The position numbers were made by a program, and so were the translations under genes. Under the pieces are notes generated by a model. That model was given only the letters and a program-made list of their open reading frames with translations, was not told the origin of the DNA and searched no databases. Of a DNA stretch of 7,496 bases, positions 1 through 6,034 are shown in pieces. The DNA is from Ruminococcus sp. Its GTDB lineage: Bacteria; Bacillota; Clostridia; Oscillospirales; Acutalibacteraceae. Position 1 is the first letter of the stretch; each line of letters opens with the position of its first letter. The DNA lies in NCBI GenBank assembly GCA_017380355.1, contig JAFOED010000041.1, forward strand, positions 1 to 7,496. The letters are read 5' to 3'.

Positions 1-250
1 GTCGTGAGGTTATTATATCATAAACCTATAAATAAAATTATTTACATAAAAATCTGTTTATGATTCAATGTTCTCTCAGACATCAAAAGGTTTGTGAAAC
101 AAAACTTTTGCCTATGTCGTGAGGTTATTATATCATAAACCTATAAATAAAATTATTTACATAAAAATCTGTTTATGATTCAATGTTCTCTCAGACATCA
201 AAAGGTTTGTGAAACAAAACTTTTGCTTATGTCGTGAGGTTATTATATCA
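1..250. repeat. 115-bp tandem repeat array (two full copies plus 20 bp of a third)
   Basis: Copies lie at 1-115 and 116-230, and the first 20 bases recur at 231-250 before the sequence diverges. The two full copies differ at one base only (c at 112, t at 227). The array may continue left of the window, since copy 1 begins at the edge. Each full unit holds two inverted repeats. One is a perfect 9-bp pair, ATCATAAAC with GTTTATGAT (17-25 and 56-64 in copy 1), around a 30-nt AT-rich interior. The other is a hairpin with 10-base arms, one G-A mismatch and a 7-base loop (84-110 and 199-225). Neither is followed by a clear T-run. No credible coding sequence is seen: the only small frames (20 codons on +, 13 on -) lack ribosome sites. 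The near-identity of the copies suggests recent or homogenised duplication. Confidence 0.95.
127..132 (-). promoter_or_regulatory. Duplicated extended -10 element in repeat copy 2
   Basis: The minus strand reads TGATATAAT here, identical to the -10 of the promoter at 242-270, because the element is part of the repeat unit. The hexamer at the -35 distance is TAATTT, a poor match, so any activity would depend on the extended -10. The same element recurs at 12-17 in copy 1. Confidence 0.35.
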
Positions 251-270
251 CCAAAGCTTACAATTCTCAA
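242..270 (-). promoter_or_regulatory. Predicted leftward promoter firing into the repeat array
   Basis: Read on the minus strand, a -35 box TTGAGA (265-270) is followed by a 17-bp spacer and TATAAT (242-247), with an upstream TG giving an extended -10, TGATATAAT. Transcription would start near 235 and run left through the tandem repeats, toward a gene outside the window. The -10 lies in the 20 bases shared with every repeat copy, while the -35 lies in unique sequence, so only this rightmost copy has a full promoter. The boxes are seen directly; activity is inferred. Confidence 0.6.
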
Positions 271-440
271 TCACTATTCTTTTGTATTAACAACAAGATT
301 TATGACGGGCAAAATGCATATATTTTGTCATTAATAATTGTGTATTATGTCAACTCGCTTTTATGAGAATTTTGTTGTATATCAAAATATCTTATGGTAC
401 TATTTTAATATAAATATTTCTGCGTTATGGAGAGATTGCT
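251..440. other. AT-rich divergent intergenic region with a small inverted repeat
   Basis: Together with the repeat array this makes a 440-base stretch without a supported gene. It holds the -35 of the leftward promoter, the rightward promoter at 375-403, and between them an interrupted inverted repeat at 303-330 (TGA and CAAAAT pairing with ATTTTG and TCA around a 6-base centre). That repeat could be a regulator site between the two promoters, but it is short and AT-rich. No tRNA, T-box or purine riboswitch signature was recognised. Confidence 0.5.
375..403 (+). promoter_or_regulatory. Predicted promoter of the FAD oxidoreductase-xpt unit
   Basis: TTGTAT at 375-380, a 17-bp spacer, and TACTAT at 398-403 preceded by TGG, which gives an extended -10. 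A start near 410 would leave a leader of about 30 nt before the ATG at 441, too short for a purine riboswitch. The boxes are moderate matches and no alternative nearby scored better by eye. Confidence 0.5.
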
Positions 441-1805
441 ATGAATTTTGATATAGTTATTATCGGTGCCGGTCCCGGCGGAATATTTGCAGCATACGAA
501 CTTGTTAAACTAAAGCCTGAACTTAAAATTGCCGTTTTTGAAGCAGGTCACTCACTTGACAAACGTCGTTGTCCTATTGACGGAGATAAAATTAAATCCT
601 GTATCGGATGCAAAAGCTGTTCGATTATGAGTGGTTTTGGTGGTGCAGGTGCTTTTTCTGATGGTAAATATAACATCACTAATGATTTTGGCGGAACTTT
701 ATACGAATATATAGGCAAAAAGCACGCTCTTGAGCTTATGCACTATGTTGACGAAATCAATATGCGTTTCGGTGGAGAGGGTTGCAAACTTTACTCAACA
801 GCAGGTACTCGTTTCAAGACCTTATGTATTCAAAACGATCTGCATTTACTTGATGCATCAGTTCGTCATCTGGGTACAGACATCAATTACGTTGTTCTCG
901 AAAACATTTATGCACAGCTTAAAGAAAAAGTAACCTTCTTTTTTGATACTCCTGTTGAAACCATTAAACTGATTCCAGGAGGATACGAAATCAGAGTTAA
1001 AGACGGAGCTTATTCTTGTGAAAAGTGTATTGTTTCTGTCGGTCGAAGTGGTAGCAAATGGATGGAAAAAATCTGCAAAGAACTTAGTATTCCTACTGAG
1101 TCAAACCGTGTGGACCTTGGTGTTCGAGTAGAGCTTCCTGCTACGGTGTTTGCTCATCTTACTGATGAACTATATGAAAGCAAAATCGTCTATCGTACAG
1201 AAAAGTATGGTGATAAGGTGCGTACTTTCTGTATGAACCCTAAAGGCGCTGTCGTTAACGAAAACACCAACGGTATCATCACAGTGAACGGTCACAGTTA
1301 CGAAGACCCTGATATGCAGACTGAAAACACGAACTTTGCGCTTCTTGTATCTCTGCACTTTTCTGAACCGTTCAAAGATTCAAACGGCTACGGCGAATCA
1401 ATCGCACGCCTTTCAAATATGTTAGGAGGCGGCGTTATCGTACAAAGATTCGGCGACCTTATCCGTGGTCGTCGTTCAACCGTAGGACGAATGGAAGGGG
1501 CATTTATCACGCCTACCTTACAGGCAACTCCGGGTGACCTGAGCTTAGTGCTCCCAAAACGTATTCTCGACGGAATTATCGAGATGATATACGCTCTCGA
1601 CAAAGTAGCTCCCGGTACAGCAAACGAAGACACCCTGCTTTATGGTGTAGAAGTTAAGTTCTACAATATGGAAGTTGAAGTTAACAAACAACTCGAAAGC
1701 TGTTACCACGGTCTTTACATCATTGGTGATGGAAGCGGTATCACTCATTCCCTTTCTCACGCTTCTGCAAGCGGTGTACACGTAGCAAGAAGTATTGTAG
1801 AGTAA
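441..1805 (+). CDS. COG2509-type FAD-dependent oxidoreductase with a cysteine cluster
   Basis: A 454-residue flavoprotein of the poorly characterised COG2509 FAD-dependent dehydrogenase family; its substrate is unknown. The N-terminus has a Rossmann dinucleotide fold, with G9, G11 and G14 of the GxGxxG motif followed by an acidic residue (E34) ending the second strand. Residues 44-60 carry four cysteines (C44, C54, C57, C60), followed by a glycine-rich FGGAGAFSDGK segment that I recall as typical of this family. The C-terminus has the second FAD motif, with GDG at 429-431. No signal peptide or membrane segment is seen, so it is probably cytoplasmic. The ATG has GGAGAG six bases upstream. It is the first gene of a unit with xpt, 25 nt downstream. 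The cysteines could bind a metal or Fe-S cluster, which is inference. The family call is confident, the function is not. Confidence 0.85.
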   Translation: MNFDIVIIGAGPGGIFAAYELVKLKPELKIAVFEAGHSLDKRRCPIDGDKIKSCIGCKSCSIMSGFGGAGAFSDGKYNITNDFGGTLYEYIGKKHALELMHYVDEINMRFGGEGCKLYSTAGTRFKTLCIQNDLHLLDASVRHLGTDINYVVLENIYAQLKEKVTFFFDTPVETIKLIPGGYEIRVKDGAYSCEKCIVSVGRSGSKWMEKICKELSIPTESNRVDLGVRVELPATVFAHLTDELYESKIVYRTEKYGDKVRTFCMNPKGAVVNENTNGIITVNGHSYEDPDMQTENTNFALLVSLHFSEPFKDSNGYGESIARLSNMLGGGVIVQRFGDLIRGRRSTVGRMEGAFITPTLQATPGDLSLVLPKRILDGIIEMIYALDKVAPGTANEDTLLYGVEVKFYNMEVEVNKQLESCYHGLYIIGDGSGITHSLSHASASGVHVARSIVE

Positions 1806-1830
1806 TTAACAGATAAAGGAGATCAGATAT

Positions 1831-2415
1831 ATGAATTTTTTAGAAGAAAGAATCCTGAAAGACGGTATCGTAAAACCTGGCAACGTACTTAAAGTAGATA
1901 GCTTTTTGAATCATCAGATGGATATAGCACTTATGGAGGAAATCGGACGTGAGTTCAAACGTCGCTTTGCTGATAAAAATATCACTAAAGTCCTGACTAT
2001 TGAAGCTTCAGGTATCGGTATAGCAGCTTTTGTTGCGAAAGAGTTCAACGTCCCTATGGTTTTTGCGAAGAAAACTAAGTCTATTAACATCGACGGCGAA
2101 TTATACGTTGCCGAAGTCGAATCGTTCACACACAAAAACAAGAACCACGTTATTGTGTCGAAAAAATTCCTTCACGAAGATGAACACGTACTCATAATCG
2201 ATGATTTTCTCGCTAACGGCTGTGCTTTGCAGGGTCTTATCTCCATCGTAGAATCTGCAAAAGCTGTAGTAGAAGGTTGTGGTATTGTCATCGAAAAAGG
2301 TTTTCAGTATGGTGGCAGAGCAGTTAGAAATATGGGCTACCCTGTAGAGTCGCTCGCTATCATAGACGCAATGGATGCTGACAATGGAACTATTACTTTC
2401 CGTGAACAAAACTGA
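1831..2415 (+). CDS. xpt: Xanthine phosphoribosyltransferase
   Basis: A 194-residue cytoplasmic purine-salvage enzyme that joins xanthine to PRPP to give XMP and pyrophosphate. The length equals that of Bacillus subtilis Xpt as I recall it, and characteristic segments match: LKVDSFLNHQ at 20-29, ITKVLTIEASGI near 51-62, and the PRPP-binding loop LIIDDFLANG at 121-130. A later GIVIEKGFQ (151-159) matches the region near the purine pocket. The ATG is preceded by AAAGGAG (1815-1821) at 9-nt spacing. It follows the FAD oxidoreductase by 25 nt with no terminator between, so the two are probably cotranscribed. Many Firmicute xpt genes sit behind a guanine riboswitch and next to a xanthine permease; here neither is visible and the neighbour is a redox enzyme. 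A strong terminator follows. Confidence 0.96.
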   Translation: MNFLEERILKDGIVKPGNVLKVDSFLNHQMDIALMEEIGREFKRRFADKNITKVLTIEASGIGIAAFVAKEFNVPMVFAKKTKSINIDGELYVAEVESFTHKNKNHVIVSKKFLHEDEHVLIIDDFLANGCALQGLISIVESAKAVVEGCGIVIEKGFQYGGRAVRNMGYPVESLAIIDAMDADNGTITFREQN

Positions 2416-2453
2416 CAAATACATAAAAATGACATTCTATCTAAAATAAAAAC

Positions 2454-2495
2454 AACTCCCTGAGAAGGTGTTTTACACACTCTCGGGGAGTTTTT
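2454..2495. terminator. Bidirectional rho-independent terminator
   Basis: Twelve-base arms (2454-2465 and 2481-2492) pair with one G-T wobble, and an inner GTGT/ACAC helix closes a small loop. On the plus strand TTTTT follows (2491-2495), ending the oxidoreductase-xpt unit. On the minus strand a T-rich tail (2442-2453) follows, ending the glycosidase unit. It lies between two convergent stops, 38 nt past xpt and 20 nt past the glycosidase. Confidence 0.92.
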
Positions 2496-2512
2496 ATATT
2501 CTCTATTCTTTT

Positions 2513-3694
2513 TCACGAAATCAACCCAAGGTTATGTTTCCAGATTAAAATTCTGTTGACGGAGTCGTTAATCTGAGTCTCATTGATTTCGCCGTTTTCC
2601 ACAGCGCTGATTATCGCATTAACTACGCTTACGTAATCCTCGCAAATTATCATATCGTTACCTGCTTTTACAGCGAGTACTGCGGCATTTTCACCGTCTG
2701 TGAACTGCTGTATTCCCTGCATAACAAGGTCGTCAGTAATAATAACTCCACTAAAGCCTAAGTCATTTCGCAGGATATCGTGGATAGGTTTCGAAAGGGA
2801 AGCAGGCATATTTTCGTCCATACATGTGACGATATTGTGGCTGACGAGTACTGAGTCAGCACCCGTCTCGATACCCGCGATAAACGGAAGAAAATCGCCA
2901 TTCTCAAAATCGGAGTATTCGCGGTAGTCGTACGACATTGACTCGTGGGTATCAACACTTCCGCCATAACCCGGAAAGTGCTTAAGCGTTGAACCAATAC
3001 GCTTTTCCTTCATAGTTTTCACTACACACTCAACGTACTGAGAAGTTTCTTCGTGAGAAAGGCTAAAGCATCGGTCGTAGATATAGTTTTCTTCACTAAG
3101 AGGTACGTCACAAACAGGTGCGAGATTTACGTTAACTCCGAGAGATAAGAGCAATTCGGCTTTCTCTATTGTATCGCTTTTTATAAGTTCAAAGCCACCC
3201 TCGTTATACAACTCTGACGGTGACCAGAAAGGTGTTGCACGCAACTGCTCGTTAGAGCTGACTCGCACAACCGTACCGCCTTCTTCGTCGGTAGAAACAA
3301 GCATAGGAATACTTGACAGCTCCTGATAGCTACCTATCATAGCACTCACTTCGTCGGCGGTTTTATCCGCGAAAGAATGGCTATAAAGACAGATTGAGCC
3401 GACATTATATGAGCAAGCCGCTTCAATATCGACACCCTCGTGACAGCTGACCATCATCATCTGTGCAACTTTTTCTTCGAGTGTCATCTGTGAAATAACG
3501 TCTGTGTAATCGACAGTTTCTGTCTGAGGCTGAGTCGGCTCTTCGGTTACCGGCTCTGTGGCTTGTGTCTGAGCTTCTGTTGCGCTGTTTTCATCTTCTG
3601 ATTTATCGGAGAAAAAGTAAGCGGAAGAAAAAGCTACTGCTAACACAAGAATAACGCTTATTATACTTATGACCGCAAATTTACCTTTAGACAT
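2513..3694 (-). CDS. Membrane-anchored glycoside hydrolase family 3 (NagZ-like beta-N-acetylhexosaminidase)
   Basis: A 393-residue protein with an N-terminal hydrophobic segment (about 6-28) after a short basic start, then a Thr/Glu/Gln/Pro-rich linker (about 31-62), then a single GH3 barrel domain (about 63-393). No lipobox cysteine is seen, so it is either an uncleaved anchor or a secretory signal; the enzyme should act outside the membrane. Family motifs present are DEEGG (136-140), KHFPGYG (238-244) with the Asp-His pair D248/H250, and TDDLVM (320-325), where D321 is the likely nucleophile. These fit retaining beta-N-acetylglucosaminidases acting on muropeptides or other glycans, but the true substrate is not shown. 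FPGYG in place of the textbook FPGHG is, as I recall, common in clostridial members. The ATG has AGAGGTGA just upstream. It follows the thioesterase by 21 nt and is probably cotranscribed with it. Confidence 0.88.
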   Translation of the reverse strand: MSKGKFAVISIISVILVLAVAFSSAYFFSDKSEDENSATEAQTQATEPVTEEPTQPQTETVDYTDVISQMTLEEKVAQMMMVSCHEGVDIEAACSYNVGSICLYSHSFADKTADEVSAMIGSYQELSSIPMLVSTDEEGGTVVRVSSNEQLRATPFWSPSELYNEGGFELIKSDTIEKAELLLSLGVNVNLAPVCDVPLSEENYIYDRCFSLSHEETSQYVECVVKTMKEKRIGSTLKHFPGYGGSVDTHESMSYDYREYSDFENGDFLPFIAGIETGADSVLVSHNIVTCMDENMPASLSKPIHDILRNDLGFSGVIITDDLVMQGIQQFTDGENAAVLAVKAGNDMIICEDYVSVVNAIISAVENGEINETQINDSVNRILIWKHNLGLIS

Positions 3695-3715
3695 AAAATC
3701 ACCTCTGAGGGTAGT

Positions 3716-4438
3716 TTATCTGACAAGTCTTATAGTTGCCGCTACTGTACCATCGCTTTTTACCATACCGTAGTCAACATAGGTTTCATCTTTTCTGCAC
3801 TTAATCGTAAGGGTTTCACCCTCATAACTCTGAGCTTTATACGCAATCTCGATTTCTTTTACAGGTTTTTCTTCTAACTCTTCCTTTGTGAACACACCCA
3901 TCAGCACACGTATGTACTGAGCATTATTCATATGCTGTACAAGATCGATATCTGTACTGCGAATTGTGTATGTGCTAAGAGTCTCAGCCTCGCTAAAATC
4001 GTCGCTCACACGAGAGAAGTTTTCTTCAATAGCAAGCTCTTCGCAAAAATCGAAACCATCAGGATAAACCTCACCTACACGCTGAAGCTTACCGCTTGAT
4101 GTATCGACAACCGTCCACTCACTCTTACCTCTGATAAGTATGCCGTTTTCGTCGCTAATAAGGTAGTGTCTGTTTGCACGAACACGGGATGGTTTCTCAG
4201 GCCATGTAGAAAGCGTAACTTTCTGTGACATTGAAGGTCTTTCTATAATCTGTGCTTTTGTTCTGACAGTAATCCAAAAAAGATTCTCCCCTAGGTCAGA
4301 TGAGCTAAGTTTGAGCTGTTCAGCATGTTCGGTAGCCATATCCATAAAGACAGTAAAAATATGATAGATGCTAAGCTTTCCTGTATTGTCACACTGCGAC
4401 AACGCAATGTGCGAATCTTTTACAAATTTATTAGCCAT
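3716..4438 (-). CDS. Acyl-ACP thioesterase family protein (double hotdog) with altered active site
   Basis: A 240-residue cytoplasmic protein of the acyl-ACP thioesterase (FatA/FatB-like) family, whose members hydrolyse acyl-ACP to release free fatty acids. The N-terminal hotdog half shows the usual FMDMATEHAE helix (31-40) and a later FWITVRT strand with a TWPEKPSR turn. The second half carries the signature DIDLVQHMNNAQY (163-175). In plant and lactobacillal relatives, as I remember them, this reads D-x-D-x-N-x-H; here the Asn position is V167, while D165 and H169 are kept. The later Glu/Cys position aligns by eye with Q203/S204. Activity or substrate may therefore differ. The start is supported by TAAAGGAGT 8 nt upstream and by a good promoter 30 nt upstream. 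It is the first gene of a unit with the family 3 glycosidase. Confidence 0.87.
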   Translation of the reverse strand: MANKFVKDSHIALSQCDNTGKLSIYHIFTVFMDMATEHAEQLKLSSSDLGENLFWITVRTKAQIIERPSMSQKVTLSTWPEKPSRVRANRHYLISDENGILIRGKSEWTVVDTSSGKLQRVGEVYPDGFDFCEELAIEENFSRVSDDFSEAETLSTYTIRSTDIDLVQHMNNAQYIRVLMGVFTKEELEEKPVKEIEIAYKAQSYEGETLTIKCRKDETYVDYGMVKSDGTVAATIRLVR

Positions 4439-4467
4439 AATTCATACTCCTTTAGTTTATATGAGTG

Positions 4468-4496
4468 ATTATATCACCACAAAACCATTAGTGCAA
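4468..4496 (-). promoter_or_regulatory. Predicted promoter of the thioesterase-glycosidase unit
   Basis: On the minus strand TTGCAC (4491-4496), a 17-bp spacer and TATAAT (4468-4473), with TGA before the -10. A start near 4461 gives a leader of about 23 nt that holds only the ribosome site. The -10 lies in a 13-base palindrome, GTGAT-TAT-ATCAC (4466-4478), which could be an operator. The -35 begins one base from the T-run of the upstream gene's terminator. Confidence 0.75.
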
Positions 4497-4497
4497 C

Positions 4498-4528
4498 AAA
4501 AAAGGCAGTCAGGAAAACTGACTGCCTT
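4498..4528 (-). terminator. Rho-independent terminator of the flavodiiron-rubredoxin gene
   Basis: A perfect 11-bp stem (4502-4512 with 4518-4528) around a 5-base loop, followed on the minus strand by a run of six T (4498-4503, partly in the stem). It begins 10 nt after the stop of the flavodiiron gene and directly abuts the next promoter. Confidence 0.93.
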
Positions 4529-4538
4529 ACTTATATAA

Positions 4539-4697
4539 TTACTCTACAGCGCTGAAGTTATCTTTGTCTACGCCACAAAGTGGGCATACGAAATCTTCAG
4601 GTAAAAGATCAAACTGTGTACCTGGCTCGATACCGTTTTCAGGAGAGCCTTTTTCTTCGTCATAAACCCATCCGCAAATATCACAAGCGTACTTCAT
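4539..4697 (-). CDS. Possible separate rubredoxin from an internal in-frame start
   Basis: Met395 of the flavodiiron fusion is the natural first residue of a rubredoxin (MKYACDICGW), and the DNA just upstream reads GGGAGGTGA. Starting there would give a free 52-residue rubredoxin of normal family length, with all four iron-binding cysteines, from the same mRNA. Two readings are possible: the gene makes both fusion and free rubredoxin, or the signal is a relic of an ancestral two-gene arrangement that fused by loss of a stop. The sequence alone cannot choose between them. Confidence 0.4.
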   Translation of the reverse strand: MKYACDICGWVYDEEKGSPENGIEPGTQFDLLPEDFVCPLCGVDKDNFSAVE

Positions 4698-5879
4698 AGA
4701 AGTGTCACCTCCCGTTTCTTTTAAATCACCCATAATCTCAGAACACAAAGCTTCAAGCTGTGCGTTACTCTCGTCATTTAACGCTGACATAATTTTCACT
4801 TCTGTTGGCATAAATTCGAGATTCTTACTTTTTGAAAGCATCTCTTTCATAACTTTTGCCGCCATTGGAGCCCAGCTACCGTTTTCGATAAACGCAACTT
4901 TCTTGTTCTGGAAATTGCGTTCTGTGAGATGATCGATAAACTGGCGCATAAATGGGAAAATATCTGCGTTATATGTTGTCGTAGCAAGTACGATTTTGTC
5001 ATATCTGAAAGCATCCTCAACAGCTTCTGCCATATCAACTCTGGCTAAGTCGTTGAGCACAACTTTCTTCGCACCTTTTCCATAAAGCATTTCTGAGAGT
5101 TTGAGCACTGCATCTTTAGTATTCCCATAAACTGAGGTATATGCAATCATAATACCTTCTTCTTCAGGTTTATAAGAAGACCATGTATCGTAAAGTCCTT
5201 TGTAATAAGAGAGATTTTCTGAAAGCACAGGACCGTGCAGAGGACATATTGTGTTAATCTCTAATTTAGATGCTTTTTTGAGAAGTGACTGCACCTGCAC
5301 GCCGTACTTGCCAACAATACCGAAATAGTATCTGCGTGCTTCACAAGCCCACTCTTCTTCTACGTCAAGCGCACCGAATTTACCGAAAGCATCTGCAGAA
5401 AACAGCACTTTATCAACATCATCGTATGTAACGATAACTTCAGGCCAGTGCACCATAGGAGCAGTAACAAAAGTAAGAGTGTGTTTACCTAAAGAGAGTG
5501 TGTCGTTTTCGCCGACTACAATCTGCTTGTCTGAAAAATCTGTGCCAAAGAAATTCTTCATCATATTAAAAGCTTTTTGTGAAGAAACAATTTTAGCATC
5601 AGGGTACGCGCTCACAAAAGCTGTAATATTTGCCGAATGGTCAGGCTCCATATGTTGAACAACGAGAAAGTCAGGCTGTCTGTCACCTAAAGCTTCCTTT
5701 ATGTTATTAAGCCACTCATCTTTAAAATTTTTGTCGACAGAATCCATAATCGCAATTTTTTCGTCAATAATTGCGTAGGAGTTATACGCCATACCGTTAG
5801 GCACATCGTACTGTCCCTCAAACAAATCAATTTCGTGATCATTTACGCCAATATATTTAATGTCATTTGAAATAAACAT
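4539..5879 (-). CDS. fprA: Flavodiiron protein (FprA-type) fused to C-terminal rubredoxin
   Basis: A 446-residue cytoplasmic protein that reduces O2 to water and/or NO to N2O, protecting anaerobes. Domain order is a metallo-beta-lactamase-like diiron domain (about 1-240), a flavodoxin FMN domain (about 243-385; FMN loop YTSVYGNT 247-254), a short linker and a rubredoxin (395-446). All expected iron-ligand positions are present: H76, E78, D80 with H81, then H144, D163 and H215. The rubredoxin has CxxCGW at 399-404 and CPLCG at 432-436, the four cysteines that hold one iron. This architecture matches class B flavodiiron proteins such as E. coli NorV, in which rubredoxin passes electrons to the FMN. 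The ATG follows AAAGGGG at 8-nt spacing. The gene has its own promoter and terminator, so it is a single-gene unit. A strong internal ribosome site precedes the rubredoxin part. O2 versus NO preference cannot be told from sequence. Confidence 0.95.
   Translation of the reverse strand: MFISNDIKYIGVNDHEIDLFEGQYDVPNGMAYNSYAIIDEKIAIMDSVDKNFKDEWLNNIKEALGDRQPDFLVVQHMEPDHSANITAFVSAYPDAKIVSSQKAFNMMKNFFGTDFSDKQIVVGENDTLSLGKHTLTFVTAPMVHWPEVIVTYDDVDKVLFSADAFGKFGALDVEEEWACEARRYYFGIVGKYGVQVQSLLKKASKLEINTICPLHGPVLSENLSYYKGLYDTWSSYKPEEEGIMIAYTSVYGNTKDAVLKLSEMLYGKGAKKVVLNDLARVDMAEAVEDAFRYDKIVLATTTYNADIFPFMRQFIDHLTERNFQNKKVAFIENGSWAPMAAKVMKEMLSKSKNLEFMPTEVKIMSALNDESNAQLEALCSEIMGDLKETGGDTSMKYACDICGWVYDEEKGSPENGIEPGTQFDLLPEDFVCPLCGVDKDNFSAVE
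4705..4713 (-). promoter_or_regulatory. Strong internal ribosome binding site before the rubredoxin domain
   Basis: GGGAGGTGA on the minus strand, an almost full anti-16S match and better than the site of the gene's own start (AAAGGGG). GGAGG ends 10 nt, and the full match 7 nt, before the in-frame ATG at 4695-4697. It encodes the GGD of the linker between the flavodoxin and rubredoxin domains. Confidence 0.6.
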
Positions 5880-5909
5880 TTTCTACACCCCTTTGAAAAT
5901 AATGTATAA

Positions 5910-5938
5910 ATTATATCATTATCTCTTACAAAATTCAA
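5910..5938 (-). promoter_or_regulatory. Predicted promoter of the flavodiiron-rubredoxin gene
   Basis: On the minus strand TTGAAT (5933-5938), a 17-bp spacer and TATAAT (5910-5915) with TGA upstream. The predicted start near 5903 leaves a leader of about 24 nt. The rest of 5939-6005 is AT-rich with no feature I can support. Confidence 0.72.
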
Positions 5939-6006
5939 ACTAAAAATTTACCATATAAAAAGTAACAGCTAAAAGCACCTAAATTATGATAAAGTTTCTG
6001 AAAACA

Positions 6007-6030
6007 AAACGCACCTAAAAAGGTGCGTTT
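6007..6030 (-). terminator. Rho-independent terminator of pyrR
   Basis: A perfect 10-bp stem (6007-6016 with 6021-6030) and a 4-base loop, followed on the minus strand by a T-rich tail (GTTTTGTTTTC, including the last stem bases). It begins four bases after the pyrR stop, so pyrR is monocistronic. The tail is interrupted by one G. Confidence 0.88.
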
Positions 6031-6034
6031 AAAA

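Noticed and set aside
60..240. Small frames in the repeat unit (20 codons on +, 13 codons on -) that recur in each copy
   Set aside because: No ribosome site, low-complexity AT-rich context, and they follow from the repeat itself.
1..250. Possible CRISPR array from regularly recurring 20-base segments
   Set aside because: The intervening DNA is identical between copies, so this is a simple tandem repeat without spacers.
325..353. Promoter candidates from TTGTCA on + and TTGACA on - (348-353)
   Set aside because: No -10-like hexamer lies at 16-18 bp on either strand.
2700..2927. Plus-strand open frame opposite the glycosidase, and similar open frames opposite or within other genes
   Set aside because: They overlap well-supported genes, lack recognisable domains and ribosome sites, and are antisense or out-of-frame shadows.
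2957..2983. FPGYG instead of FPGHG and one residue fewer before the Asp-His pair in the family 3 glycosidase, as an active-site defect
   Set aside because: The Lys-His, Asp-His and nucleophile Asp are all present, and this variant is, as I recall, common in clostridial relatives.
5972..6016. Repeated GCACCTAAA segment downstream of the pyrR terminator, as an alternative hairpin arm
   Set aside because: Only about 9 bases match in AT-rich DNA; probably chance or a decayed duplicate.
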